DNA of 52,953 nt, from assembly GCA_021166835.1 (NCBI GenBank), contig JAJPEN010000007.1, forward strand, positions 1 to 52,953, in the 5' to 3' direction. The stretch is from Burkholderiaceae bacterium. GTDB taxonomy: Bacteria; Pseudomonadota; Gammaproteobacteria; Burkholderiales; Burkholderiaceae. A program made the position numbers and the translations under genes. Position 1 is the first letter of the stretch, and each line of letters opens with the position of its first letter. Below the pieces are notes generated by a model, which worked only from the letters and a program-made list of their open reading frames with translations, made no database searches and had not been told where the DNA came from. Positions 37,036 to 47,724 of the stretch are shown here, piece by piece.

Positions 37036-38436
37036 ATGCAGGGACTGCACCTCACTGCCGATCTGTACGGCTGCCGTTGCGAGCCGTCGTTGCTCACCGA
37101 TGCCGCAAGACTCGCCGAAGTGTGCCGCACCGCGGTGCGCAAAGCGGAACTCACGCTCGTCGACGAGAAGTTCTTCACCTTCCCCGATTACCGGGGTGAG
37201 CCGGGCGGCGTCACCGGCGCGGTGCTGCTCGCCGAGTCGCACGTCGCGGTGCACACCTGGCCGGAGCGCGCCGGCGTCACGCTCGACGTCTACGTCTGCA
37301 ACTTCTCGACCGACAACTCGTCGAAGGCCGAGCAGCTGCTCGACGACCTCATCGTCGCTTTCGCGCCGCGCCAGCAGAACACCAACCGCATCCTGCGCGG
37401 TTCCGAAGATCCCGACTCGGCGGAAGGCGAGCTGCTGCTCGAGTGGCTGAACGCCGACAGCGCGTTCGGCTTTCGCGCCGCGCGACGCCTCGAAACCGTG
37501 CGCACGCCGTACCAGACGCTCGAGGTGTTCGACACGCCGCAGTGGGGCAGGCTTTTTCGCCTGGACGGCTGCTACATGACCTCCGAGCGCGACGAGTTCT
37601 TCTATCACGAGGCGATCACGCACCCGGCCGCACTCGCGCACCCGAACCCGACGAGCGCGCTGGTGATCGGCGGCGGCGACGGCGGCTCCACCGAGGAGCT
37701 GCTCAAGCATCCGTCGATGCGGCGCGTCGTGCTCGCCGAGCTCGATGCCGAGGTGATCCGCGTCGCGCGCGAGCATCTGCAGAACGTGCACCGCGGCGCT
37801 TTCGACGATCCGCGCGTGGAGCTGCGGATCGGCGACGGCTGGGAAAGCGCCGAAGCGCTCGCGAGCGAAGCGGAGACGCTCGCGCACGGCGCGGAGACGC
37901 TCGCGCACGGCGCGGAGACGCTCGCGCACGGCGCGGAGACGCTCGCGCACGGCGCGGAGACGCTCGCGCACGGCGCTCGGCGCTTCGACCTCGTCGTCCT
38001 CGACCTCACCGATCCCGACACGCCCGCGCACCGGCTGTACACGGCCGACTTCTTCCGCCTGCTGCGGCGCCTGATGAACCCGGGGGCCGCGGTCACGTTG
38101 CACATCGGCTCGCCGCTGTATCGCCCCGACCTCGTCGCCCGGCTGCTGCGCGAGCTGGCGTCGGTGTTCGCCATCGTTCGTCCGCTCGGCCTGTACATCC
38201 CCCTGTACGGTGCGTACTGGGGACTGTGCTGCGCCTCCGACGCGCTCGACCCGCTGTCGCTCGACCCCGAGACGGCCGAACGCCGGCTGGCCGAGCGCGG
38301 CATCGGCGATCTGCGCTACTACAACGGCGACACGCACCAGGGGCTGTTCGCGCTGCCCAATTTCTACCGCGAGCTGCTTCCCGGCAAGACCGACGTGAAA
38401 AGCGCCACGGTCGTCGAGCTGGCTCGCGCGTCCTGA
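37036..38436 (+). CDS. S-adenosylmethionine decarboxylase / spermidine synthase fusion
   Basis: 466 aa with two enzymes in one chain. Residues 1-120 are a bacterial class 1B AdoMet decarboxylase: MQGLHLTADLYGC, self-cleavage site E67-S68 (AESHVAVHTWPE), with H73 and C88 at the spacing of the Thermotoga S63/H68/C83 residues. Residues 135-466 are spermidine synthase: GGGDGGSTEELLKH (212-225) and the catalytic loop D323-L-T-D326-P. Thus one gene would both make decarboxylated AdoMet and transfer its aminopropyl group to putrescine. A five-fold AETLAHG repeat (279-313) is inserted between the GDG loop and FDLVVLD. ATG 36970 is an alternative start adding 22 residues. Self-cleavage would release a short beta chain and a pyruvoyl-alpha chain still attached to the synthase. 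Confidence 0.88.
   Translation: MQGLHLTADLYGCRCEPSLLTDAARLAEVCRTAVRKAELTLVDEKFFTFPDYRGEPGGVTGAVLLAESHVAVHTWPERAGVTLDVYVCNFSTDNSSKAEQLLDDLIVAFAPRQQNTNRILRGSEDPDSAEGELLLEWLNADSAFGFRAARRLETVRTPYQTLEVFDTPQWGRLFRLDGCYMTSERDEFFYHEAITHPAALAHPNPTSALVIGGGDGGSTEELLKHPSMRRVVLAELDAEVIRVAREHLQNVHRGAFDDPRVELRIGDGWESAEALASEAETLAHGAETLAHGAETLAHGAETLAHGAETLAHGARRFDLVVLDLTDPDTPAHRLYTADFFRLLRRLMNPGAAVTLHIGSPLYRPDLVARLLRELASVFAIVRPLGLYIPLYGAYWGLCCASDALDPLSLDPETAERRLAERGIGDLRYYNGDTHQGLFALPNFYRELLPGKTDVKSATVVELARAS
37870..37974 (+). repeat. In-frame 21-bp tandem repeat, five copies
   Basis: Five units of 21 bp encode AETLAHG five times inside the spermidine-synthase domain. The nucleotide copies appear identical except at the edges, which implies recent expansion. 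Confidence 0.95.
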
Positions 38437-38463
38437 AGGGCGTGCTGAGGGGCGTCCTGAGGA
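38428..38463 (+). repeat. Three 12-bp units carrying in-frame stop codons
   Basis: Units GCGTCCTGAAGG, GCGTGCTGAGGG and GCGTCCTGAGGA start inside the last codons of the spermidine gene. Each contains TGA in the same frame, so the stop is present three times. Confidence 0.85.
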
Positions 38464-38476
38464 GCACGGCTCGGAA

Positions 38477-39241
38477 TTGTCGGAAGCGGCGATCGTGCGT
38501 CCCCGCGTGTTGATCCCCGACGCCGCCGGCCGGCTCGACGATCCCCCTACGTTCCGGCTCGACGCGCAGCGCTCGCACCACCTGGTGCGCGTGCTGCGAC
38601 TGCAGGCAGGCGCATCGCTCGAATGCTTCGACGGCCGGGGCGGACGTTTCGAGGCCACGCTGGCGGTCGCCGACCCGCGCGCCTGCGCCGTGCGGATCGG
38701 GACGCGCCTCGCCTCGAACACCGAGAGCCCGCTGCGCGTGACGCTGTTGCAGTGCGTCTGCGCCAGCGAGCGCATGGACTGGACGATCGAGAAGGCGGTC
38801 GAGCTGGGCGTCACGGCGATCCGGCCGCTGTCGTCCGCTCGTTCGCCGCTGCGACTAGCTGCCGCTCGCGCGCAGCGCCGGCGGGAGCACTGGCAGCGGC
38901 TGATCGAGGCCGCCTGCATGCAGTGCGGACGGGACGTCCTGCCGCAGCTTCACGAACTGCAGGCGCTCGATCGCTGGCTCGCCGACAGCCGGCGACCGCA
39001 GAGCGCGCTTTCGCTCGCGCTGGCGCCCGACGCGACGCACGGCCTGCGGGAGATGTCGTTCGGCCCCGAACGGGAAATCGAGCTGCTGGTGGGTCCCGAA
39101 TCGGGCCTCGACGCGCATGAACTGGAAGTGGCTCGGCGGGCGGGCTTCACCGCCGTGCGCCTGGGCCCGCGCACGCTTCGCACCGAAACGGCCGGCGTGG
39201 CCGCGCTCGCCGCATTGCAGGCGCTGGCTGGAGACTTCTGA
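38477..39241 (+). CDS. rsmE: 16S rRNA (uracil1498-N3)-methyltransferase
   Basis: 254 aa from TTG 38477; GTG 38495 is a close alternative. HHLVRVLRLQAG at the start, ERMDWTIEKAVELGV in the middle and the SPOUT knot LLVGPESGLDAHELEVARRAGF...LGPRTLRTETA at the C-terminus are RsmE hallmarks. It methylates U1498 of 16S rRNA in the assembled 30S subunit using SAM. The SAM-using neighbour upstream is probably coincidence. The stop lies in the first unit of a 14-bp repeat. Confidence 0.92.
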   Translation: MSEAAIVRPRVLIPDAAGRLDDPPTFRLDAQRSHHLVRVLRLQAGASLECFDGRGGRFEATLAVADPRACAVRIGTRLASNTESPLRVTLLQCVCASERMDWTIEKAVELGVTAIRPLSSARSPLRLAAARAQRRREHWQRLIEAACMQCGRDVLPQLHELQALDRWLADSRRPQSALSLALAPDATHGLREMSFGPEREIELLVGPESGLDAHELEVARRAGFTAVRLGPRTLRTETAGVAALAALQALAGDF

Positions 39242-39309
39242 CACTGAACTGACGGCACTGAGCCGACCACGATGAACCGACGACACTGAGCCAACGACAC
39301 CGAGCCGAC
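39240..39309. repeat. Five tandem 14-bp units between rsmE and the barstar-like gene
   Basis: Units of the form GACACTGAGCCGAC (39240, 39254, 39268, 39282, 39296) fill almost all of the gap between two convergent stops. The rsmE TGA is in unit 1. Confidence 0.88.
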
Positions 39310-39314
39310 AGCGC

Positions 39315-39725
39315 TCAGCGCTGCCGATTCACCGAATAGAAGACGCGGAACGCGGTCTGCCGATCGAAGAAATAATCGGCCGCGTCGCGAAAGACATCGA
39401 GCAGCCGGTCGCGCGCATCGCGATCGAAAGCCGCCGTTTCGGGCAGGTTCTCGAGGAAGACGACGAAGCCCGGTTCGTCGGCATCGCGCACCGGCTGCAG
39501 GCCGGTGACGCGCCGATACAGCGCCTCGAAGCCGGCCGACTCGGGCGCCGGCAGAGAAAAGCCGACCGCGATCTCCCCCAGCACCGAGTCGGCGTCGGTG
39601 GCGCCGCGGCAGTCGGCCCGCAACACGCGTTGCTCGGCACGCTCCGCGGCCGAGCGCAGCGCGTCGCCGTCGTAGGACTGCAGCGGAAGCACCGCGTGCG
39701 GCGGAATGTTGCTGAGATTGCTCAT
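39315..39725 (-). CDS. Barstar-like protein (barnase-inhibitor fold)
   Basis: 136 aa from ATG 39725. The pattern AAERAEQRVLRADCRGATDADSVLGEIAVGFSLP, a short region, GFVVFLENLPETAAFDRDARDRLLDVFRDAADYFFDR, then FRVFYSV matches the beta-alpha layout of barstar-family proteins. No barnase-like or other RNase toxin gene is nearby. Such solitary barstar-like genes are common in beta-proteobacteria and may regulate an unlinked RNase. Assignment is by fold pattern and is moderate. Confidence 0.65.
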   Translation of the reverse strand: MSNLSNIPPHAVLPLQSYDGDALRSAAERAEQRVLRADCRGATDADSVLGEIAVGFSLPAPESAGFEALYRRVTGLQPVRDADEPGFVVFLENLPETAAFDRDARDRLLDVFRDAADYFFDRQTAFRVFYSVNRQR

Positions 39726-39850
39726 CGGGCGGACTCCCGATCCGGCAAAGACTCCGCCGCATGCTAAAGGAGAACCGCCGCAGTGCCATCGTGCATCGCC
39801 ACAGCAGCGTGGCGATGCAACGTAACCCGGCACCCGTTCGGTGCGCCGGG

Positions 39851-42166
39851 CTATCCGGCGACGGCGCGTTGCGCGATCGTGTCGTCCTGCGCGATCGCGT
39901 CGATCGCGCTGTCGACCGCGCTGTGCGGAGCGACGCGGCGGGCCCGGCCGGTGGCGAACCAGGAAACGAGCGCCGCGCGATCGAGCGATTGCCCGAAGTC
40001 GGGGAAACGCGACAGCACGTAGAGCTTGCGCGTCGGGCTGATCCACGCGATTCGCACGGTCTGCGTCGCACCTGCCTCGTCGGCAAGCTCGATCAGATCG
40101 CCGCGGCGCAACGCATCGACCTCGGCATTCTCGGCCGGGCGCGGCGGCGCCGCTACCTGCCTGCGCGCCGCGAACTGCGAAGCTTCGGCGGCGCTCGCAT
40201 CGAAGCGGGCGACGCCGTCGTCGCCGATGCGAATCGCGCTCTGCGTCCCCGGCATCGTCCGGCCGGCGCCCACTTTCGCGTCCTGGATCGCCCGCGTGTG
40301 CCAGCGCAGCAATTCGTTGAAGAAACGCTCGCGCTCCTCGTCGGCGATGCCGATCGCCTTCAACGACTTCAGCAGCGATCCGATCATCCTCGGCAGCAGC
40401 GATGCCAGCCGGGGAATTTCCTCGGGCGTCTTCGGCGCCACGCTCCAAATCAGCATCTCGGCCGCCTGCAGCGCCTGTGCCCAGCTGGCGCCGCCGCACT
40501 CGCCCGCGATGCGCGCCTGTGCGAGCGCGCGCGACCACCAGTCGTAGAGGAACTCGCGCACGAAGGCGGGAGTGACCGGATCGATGCGCAGAGCGATCTC
40601 CGCACTCGCCTCTTCCTGCGCGACGGCGAGCGCTTCCATCCGCTCGGCCTGCCGGGTCAATTCGAGCAGGCGCGCGGCGCGGCGCTCGCCCTCGGCGTGC
40701 GCGAGCGCATCGAAGCGCGCCATCGCCTCGTCGAAGACCGCGAGATCGTCGTCGAAGTTCCCGAGGATCCAGTCGACGATGTCGGCGACGCCGGCCACCA
40801 GCGTCGACTGCGCACCGTAATCGGCGTCCGGATCGGTAGCGAGGTCGATGACGCGATCGATCAGCCGGCGCATCGGGTGCTGCCGGCGGGCGAAGAAGCT
40901 GCGATCGAGCAGCGCGGCCTTCACGGCAACCACCTGCAGCCGCAGCAACTGCTGCTTCACCGGATCGGGCAGCCGGCGGTCGGCGTAGATGTAGTCGAAG
41001 ACGAGCGAGACGATCTCGACGGTCAGCTGGTCGAGCGAGGAACCCTTGCTGCGCGCGTGATCGAGCAGTTCGGTGGCGAGCGGCGCCGCCCCTGCGCCCT
41101 CGCGCGAAGAGGACTGCAGCGCGTGCAGCGCCTCGATCAGCGGCGGCTGCACCGTCGGCATCGGCAGATCGGCCATGCCGAAGGTTTCCGGGTCGGACAG
41201 CATGCGCGCCGCCGACCGGCGCGCCGACTCCTGATCGACCGACATCTGCAGCACGAGATCGTCGAACATGTGCACGCGCTCGCCGCCGAAGCGGAAATCG
41301 CGCAGGGCTGCCGCACCCGCCGGCCCGGCTCCCCCGCCCGCCCCCGCGGCGGCGCCCGATTGCACGCCAGGGGCAGTCGCCGCCGGCGAATCGGAACGGG
41401 CCGCGTCGGCGGCGATGGAGCCGGGCCGTCGCGTATCGGTACGAACGACGGAACGCGGCCGGATCGTGGGCAGCACCTGGTGGCTTCGCAGCCGTTCGTT
41501 CACGCTGGCATGCACGCCCGCCAGGCTGGTCGCCACGTGCGGTTCGAAAGCCTGCAGCAGCGCGGTGCGCACTTCGGCCGCCGGAGCCAGTTCGTCGAGG
41601 GAACGCCGCAGCGCCTCGAACACCACCTCGGGCGAGGCCGGGTAGTCGTCCTCGTCGAACCAGTCGCGCCCGAGCAGCGCCGCCATCCGGGCGCGAACGC
41701 CGAGCACCTCGTCGGGGTCGAGTTGCCGGCGCGCGCGGCGCACCAGGCGGTCGATCGCGATCCGGTCCTCGATCGCGCGGTCATCGACCAGGGCGAGCCC
41801 GCCGGGCGGGGCGGCGGGGGCGGCGGAAGCGGTGTCCGTCGCCGATCCGCGATCGAACAGCCGCTGCTCGAAGAGCTCCGCGAACGACTGCCGGAAGCGG
41901 AACTCGATGTCGTTGCGGTGCGCGCGCACCAGCGAGAGCGCGTCGAGCAGCGCCTGCTGACTCTCGCGCCCCGCGGCCTTCATCGCGGTGATCGTCAGCT
42001 CGATGCTGAGCCGATCGAGGGCCTCGTCGATGAAACGCGAAAGCTGCGCGAGCACCAGATCGCGGCACTCCTGCAGCAACGCGTGCCGCCGGCGGGGATC
42101 GAGCGGCTCGCCGTCATCGCTCGCATCGGCGGGAGCGGACGATTCGCGGACATCGGCAGAGATCAT
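39851..42166 (-). CDS. DUF1631 family protein
   Basis: 771 aa, soluble, helix-rich, with a Gly/Ala/Pro linker near 255-285. The N-terminal RHALLQECRDLVLAQLSRFIDEALDRLSIEL and the C-terminal GDLIELADEAGATQTVRIAWISPTRKLYVLSRFPDFGQSLDR are the conserved DUF1631 blocks; the latter looks like a small PilZ-like beta barrel. The family is known from beta- and gamma-proteobacteria without a proven function; c-di-GMP binding is a possibility. It has its own promoter (42200-42229). Database names such as thymidine phosphorylase for this family appear to be errors. Confidence 0.85.
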   Translation of the reverse strand: MISADVRESSAPADASDDGEPLDPRRRHALLQECRDLVLAQLSRFIDEALDRLSIELTITAMKAAGRESQQALLDALSLVRAHRNDIEFRFRQSFAELFEQRLFDRGSATDTASAAPAAPPGGLALVDDRAIEDRIAIDRLVRRARRQLDPDEVLGVRARMAALLGRDWFDEDDYPASPEVVFEALRRSLDELAPAAEVRTALLQAFEPHVATSLAGVHASVNERLRSHQVLPTIRPRSVVRTDTRRPGSIAADAARSDSPAATAPGVQSGAAAGAGGGAGPAGAAALRDFRFGGERVHMFDDLVLQMSVDQESARRSAARMLSDPETFGMADLPMPTVQPPLIEALHALQSSSREGAGAAPLATELLDHARSKGSSLDQLTVEIVSLVFDYIYADRRLPDPVKQQLLRLQVVAVKAALLDRSFFARRQHPMRRLIDRVIDLATDPDADYGAQSTLVAGVADIVDWILGNFDDDLAVFDEAMARFDALAHAEGERRAARLLELTRQAERMEALAVAQEEASAEIALRIDPVTPAFVREFLYDWWSRALAQARIAGECGGASWAQALQAAEMLIWSVAPKTPEEIPRLASLLPRMIGSLLKSLKAIGIADEERERFFNELLRWHTRAIQDAKVGAGRTMPGTQSAIRIGDDGVARFDASAAEASQFAARRQVAAPPRPAENAEVDALRRGDLIELADEAGATQTVRIAWISPTRKLYVLSRFPDFGQSLDRAALVSWFATGRARRVAPHSAVDSAIDAIAQDDTIAQRAVAG

Positions 42167-42199
42167 CGGCGCTCGGATCGCGGAAGAACAATTGCGCCG

Positions 42200-42229
42200 A
42201 TGCTAGGCGGCGCGTTTCCGAGCGGTCAA
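42200..42229 (-). promoter_or_regulatory. Promoter of the DUF1631 gene
   Basis: Minus strand TTGACC (42229-42224), 18-nt spacer, TAGCAT (42205-42200), placing transcription start about 30 nt before the ATG at 42166. Confidence 0.55.
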
Positions 42230-42309
42230 CCCGCGCGTGACGAGCGGCGTGCCCTATGCGGCCCGCGCGACCGGCGTCCCGACGAACGGCGCGAAGCGCG
42301 GCGCGGACG

Positions 42310-42364
42310 GCCGCCTTCTGGCCGCCTTCTGGCCGCCTTCTCGCCGCCCTCTCGCCGTCTTCGC
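42310..42364. repeat. Five tandem 11-bp units touching the maeB stop
   Basis: Units GCCGCCTTCTG (42310, 42321), GCCGCCTTCTC, GCCGCCCTCTC and GCCGTCTTCGC end exactly at the base before the maeB stop codon (42365-42367). Confidence 0.9.
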
Positions 42365-44653
<2,289 letters not shown>

Positions 44654-44741
44654 CCTGGTGTCCTGCCGAACGAGGCGACGATTATGTCAGTTTCGTTCGC
44701 GCGGGTTCGGGTCCGGCGCGCGTCGATACAATGCAGGCAGC

Positions 44742-45926
44742 ATGAGCACGCCGCGTCCCCATCCGCTCGCTCGCCGCACCGGAAGCATCGCCCCGTTCCA
44801 CGTAATGCAGGTGGTGGCGCGCGCTGCCGCGCTGCAGGCCGCCGGCCACCCGGTCATCCACATGAGCATCGGCGAGCCCGACTTCACGGCGCCGGCGCCG
44901 GTGGTCGCGGCGCTGGAGCGCGCTGCACGCGCCGGGCACACGCAGTACACCTCGGCGAACGGACTCGCCGCGCTGCGTGCCGCGATCGCCCGCGACTACG
45001 GGCAGCGTTACGGCATCGACCTCGATCCCGCGCGCATCGTCGTCACCGCCGGCGCCTCGGCCGCGCTGTCGCTCGCCTGCTGCGCGCTGGTGGACGTCGG
45101 CGACGAAGTGCTGATGACCGACCCCGGCTATCCGTGCAACCGGCATTTCGTCGCCGCGTTCGACGGCGTGCCGCGCGCGATTCCGGTCGGCCCGGCCACG
45201 CGCTTCCAGATGACGCGCGCAGCGATCGATGCGCACTGGAGTCGGGCCACGCGCGGCGCGCTGATCGCCTCGCCGGCGAACCCCACCGGCACGTCGATCC
45301 CCTTCGACGAGTTGGCGCGCATCGTCGAAGGCATTCGCGCGCGCGGCGGTTTCACCATCGTCGACGAGATCTATCTCGGCCTGCACTACGACGAACCGAC
45401 GCGCACGGCGCTCGAACTGGGCGAGGACGTCATCGTCTCGAACAGCTTCTCGAAATACTTCCACATGACCGGATGGCGCCTGGGCTGGCTGGTCGTTCCC
45501 GCGTCGCTCGCCGCCACCTTCGAGAAGCTCGCGCAGAACCTGTACATCTGCGCGTCCACGCTCGCGCAGAATGCGGCGCTCGCCTGCTTCGACGGCGAAT
45601 CGCAGGCGGTGTATCGCGAGCGGCGCGAGGAATTCCGCCGGCGTCGCGATTACATCGTCCCCGCGCTGAATGCGATCGGGCTGCCGGTGTCGGTCACCCC
45701 CGACGGCGCGTTCTACGCGTGGGTCGATTGCAGCGCGCACACCGACGACAGCGCGCGCTTCGCCGACGAGCTGCTCGAACGCACTTTCGTCTCGGTCGTG
45801 CCCGGAATGGACTTCGGCGTACACGAGGCCGAGAGCCACGTGCGGATTTCGTACGCTACGTCGATGGATCGGCTCGAGGAGGCGATCTCGCGGCTCGGGC
45901 GCTACCTGGGTAGCGATCAGCGCTGA
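44742..45926 (+). CDS. Class I/II PLP-dependent aminotransferase
   Basis: 394 aa. HMSIGEPDFTAPAPV, SPANPTGTSIP, the PLP Lys in SNSFSKYFHMTGWRLGWL and a late Arg in HVRISYA are family features. It transfers amino groups between an amino acid and a 2-oxo acid; related proteins are annotated as aspartate, aromatic or succinyldiaminopimelate aminotransferases and the substrate cannot be fixed here. TACAAT at 44727-44732 is a probable -10, only 10 nt before the ATG. Confidence 0.88.
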   Translation: MSTPRPHPLARRTGSIAPFHVMQVVARAAALQAAGHPVIHMSIGEPDFTAPAPVVAALERAARAGHTQYTSANGLAALRAAIARDYGQRYGIDLDPARIVVTAGASAALSLACCALVDVGDEVLMTDPGYPCNRHFVAAFDGVPRAIPVGPATRFQMTRAAIDAHWSRATRGALIASPANPTGTSIPFDELARIVEGIRARGGFTIVDEIYLGLHYDEPTRTALELGEDVIVSNSFSKYFHMTGWRLGWLVVPASLAATFEKLAQNLYICASTLAQNAALACFDGESQAVYRERREEFRRRRDYIVPALNAIGLPVSVTPDGAFYAWVDCSAHTDDSARFADELLERTFVSVVPGMDFGVHEAESHVRISYATSMDRLEEAISRLGRYLGSDQR

Positions 45927-45968
45927 GGATCGGCACTGAGGAGGACACTGAGGATCGGCACTGAGCGG
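45921..45968 (+). repeat. 12-13-bp repeat at the aminotransferase 3' end
   Basis: Four units of the type CACTGAGGATCGG, alternating 13 and 12 bp, begin at the stop codon. The CACTGAG core also appears in the 14-bp repeat after rsmE. Confidence 0.8.
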
Positions 45969-46014
45969 CGCGCGCAGCGCGCCCGCGCCGGCACCCGCGC
46001 AATTCGTCCCGCGC

Positions 46015-47385
46015 TCAGAGTTCTTCCCGCGCCTTCGCTTCGGAAAGCGCCGGCGCTCGCAGCGCGCTGTACGCCTGGCGCGACGCCGAAGCGCCAGGAC
46101 CGTCGCCGGCGATCGCCGTCGCCGCCCGCAGCTGCGGTTCGGCCATCGCGATCTGCGTCGCGGCGACGGAGGCCGTCGTCGATGGCGGTGTCGCGCCCTC
46201 GCGCGCGGCCGCGGCGATGCGCGCGCGTTCGGTGAGCACCTTGTTGCCGTAGCCGAAGTCGTGCGGCAGCAACGCCGCGCCGACGTAGGACTTCAGCGCG
46301 CCTTCGACGCTGCCCTCGCGCACGAGGTACTCCTTCAGGATGCGCGAGCCGACGGTGATGTTGGCCACCGGATCGAGCGCCGCGCGCGCGCCGCCGAAAG
46401 GCGCGAACTTGTCGAGATGCACGCGCGTGAGCACCTGCATCAGGCCTTGCGCGCCCGCCGAACTGCGTGCGTTGGGATTGAAGTTCGACTCGATCGACAT
46501 CACGGCGAGCACGAGATACGGATCGAGCCGGAACTCGCCCGCGGCGCGGAACGCATGCGCGACGAAGCGCTGCACGTCGTCGAGATTCAGGCGATAGCGG
46601 CGCGCGACGAATCGGGAGATGTTGCGCTGTTCGGGCGAGAGCTTCAGCGGCGAGAACGTGTCGCGCGCGTCGGCTCTTGCTTCGGCCGCTGCGCGCGCCA
46701 TGGATGCGGGCGCGAGAGATGCGGCGGACCGGGGTGCCGCAGCGAGCGCGTTGCGCTCGATGGCGATCGGAGACGTGGGCTGCGGCTGCGCGGCCGGCGC
46801 GGCCTCGTTCGCGGCCGCGGCTGGCGGATCATCCACGTCCCTTGCCTGCGCCGTATCGGGCGGCGCACGCGGCCCGACAGGGCCGGATCCGACGGTCTTC
46901 ACCGCGTCGCCGAGCAGCGCGAAGGCCTCGAAGGTCGAGGCCGCGAACCAGTCGCCGGGCGCGGGCGCAGCGGCCGGATGCAGCAGCCGATCGCCGACGT
47001 GCCGCGGAGATTCGTCGACGCTTCGCTGCATCGCGCGCTGCCCGGCGCGCAATTGCAGCCAGCGGTCGCCGATGCGCGAAACCGGCGAGGCGCCGCTGTC
47101 GGCGACATCGGCACGCACGCGAAGTTCCCCTCGCATCGCCTGCCGCCGCTCGTTCGACGCAACCGCGTCGGCCGAGCCGTTCACCGCACGTTGGGCAACG
47201 GCGAGCGTGCGTACGAAACCCGACGGGGGCGTCGAGACATCGATCGACGCAGCGGGTCGCGGCAGCGGGATCGACGCGACGGCCACCAGCGCGGCCATCG
47301 GGGCTACGGCGCGCACGAAACGCACCGCTCCGATGGTTCGCACGAACACGGCGAACAACGCACCGACCTGACGCTGCTGCAGCAT
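46015..47385 (-). CDS. Lytic transglycosylase, SLT domain
   Basis: 456 aa. A hydrophobic N-terminal stretch (about 8-40) looks like a membrane anchor or uncleaved signal. A long low-complexity Ala/Pro region (140-245) follows, then the SLT catalytic domain (about 275-420) with AVMSIESNFNPNARSSAGAQGLMQVL, catalytic E299. It cleaves peptidoglycan to 1,6-anhydromuropeptides in the periplasm. GGAAGGAGT lies just upstream of ATG 47385, which decides the start against longer in-frame options. Confidence 0.88.
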   Translation of the reverse strand: MLQQRQVGALFAVFVRTIGAVRFVRAVAPMAALVAVASIPLPRPAASIDVSTPPSGFVRTLAVAQRAVNGSADAVASNERRQAMRGELRVRADVADSGASPVSRIGDRWLQLRAGQRAMQRSVDESPRHVGDRLLHPAAAPAPGDWFAASTFEAFALLGDAVKTVGSGPVGPRAPPDTAQARDVDDPPAAAANEAAPAAQPQPTSPIAIERNALAAAPRSAASLAPASMARAAAEARADARDTFSPLKLSPEQRNISRFVARRYRLNLDDVQRFVAHAFRAAGEFRLDPYLVLAVMSIESNFNPNARSSAGAQGLMQVLTRVHLDKFAPFGGARAALDPVANITVGSRILKEYLVREGSVEGALKSYVGAALLPHDFGYGNKVLTERARIAAAAREGATPPSTTASVAATQIAMAEPQLRAATAIAGDGPGASASRQAYSALRAPALSEAKAREEL

Positions 47386-47724
47386 CCAGACTCCTTCCGG
47401 CTTTCGCCGTAAGTACCGCCGGACACGGCGGTCGTCATCGAGCCCGCTGCAGACACATGCACATGCGGGCCTCTCTCTTTCTTTCGTTGCCCTTCGGTGC
47501 TTCGCCGAAGGGATCTCACGGTTGCAGCACTGCAGCTGCGTTGGCTTCGAACCGGATCGAAGCGCGATGTCTCGCCGGGCGATGCAGCGGCCATCGGGCG
47601 ATGGCGCGGGCGAGACGGTCCGGATTCTATTGAGCAAGTCGCGCGCCGGTCAACCCGCACGTTTCACCATGCGCAACGTCTCGCGCAGCGAGCGACGATG
47701 ACACAATGCCGTCGGCTCCGCTCC
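47386..47724 (-). promoter_or_regulatory. Promoter and leader of the lytic transglycosylase gene; ubiD upstream region
   Basis: Minus strand TTGACC (47653-47648), 18-nt spacer, TAGAAT (47629-47624) predicts a leader of about 230 nt. Within it, CCCTTCGG (47490-47497) and CCGAAGGG (47505-47512) form an 8-bp stem. No gene was recognised in this 339-bp stretch; on the plus strand it should also carry the ubiD promoter, which I could not place. Confidence 0.5.

Noticed and set aside
36770..37450. A GTG-initiated open frame with a GAGGAAAC site in the spermidine-gene leader
   Set aside because: It continues out of frame through the AdoMet decarboxylase domain and its translation shows no protein-like pattern. 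Kept only as a possible leader ORF in the findings.
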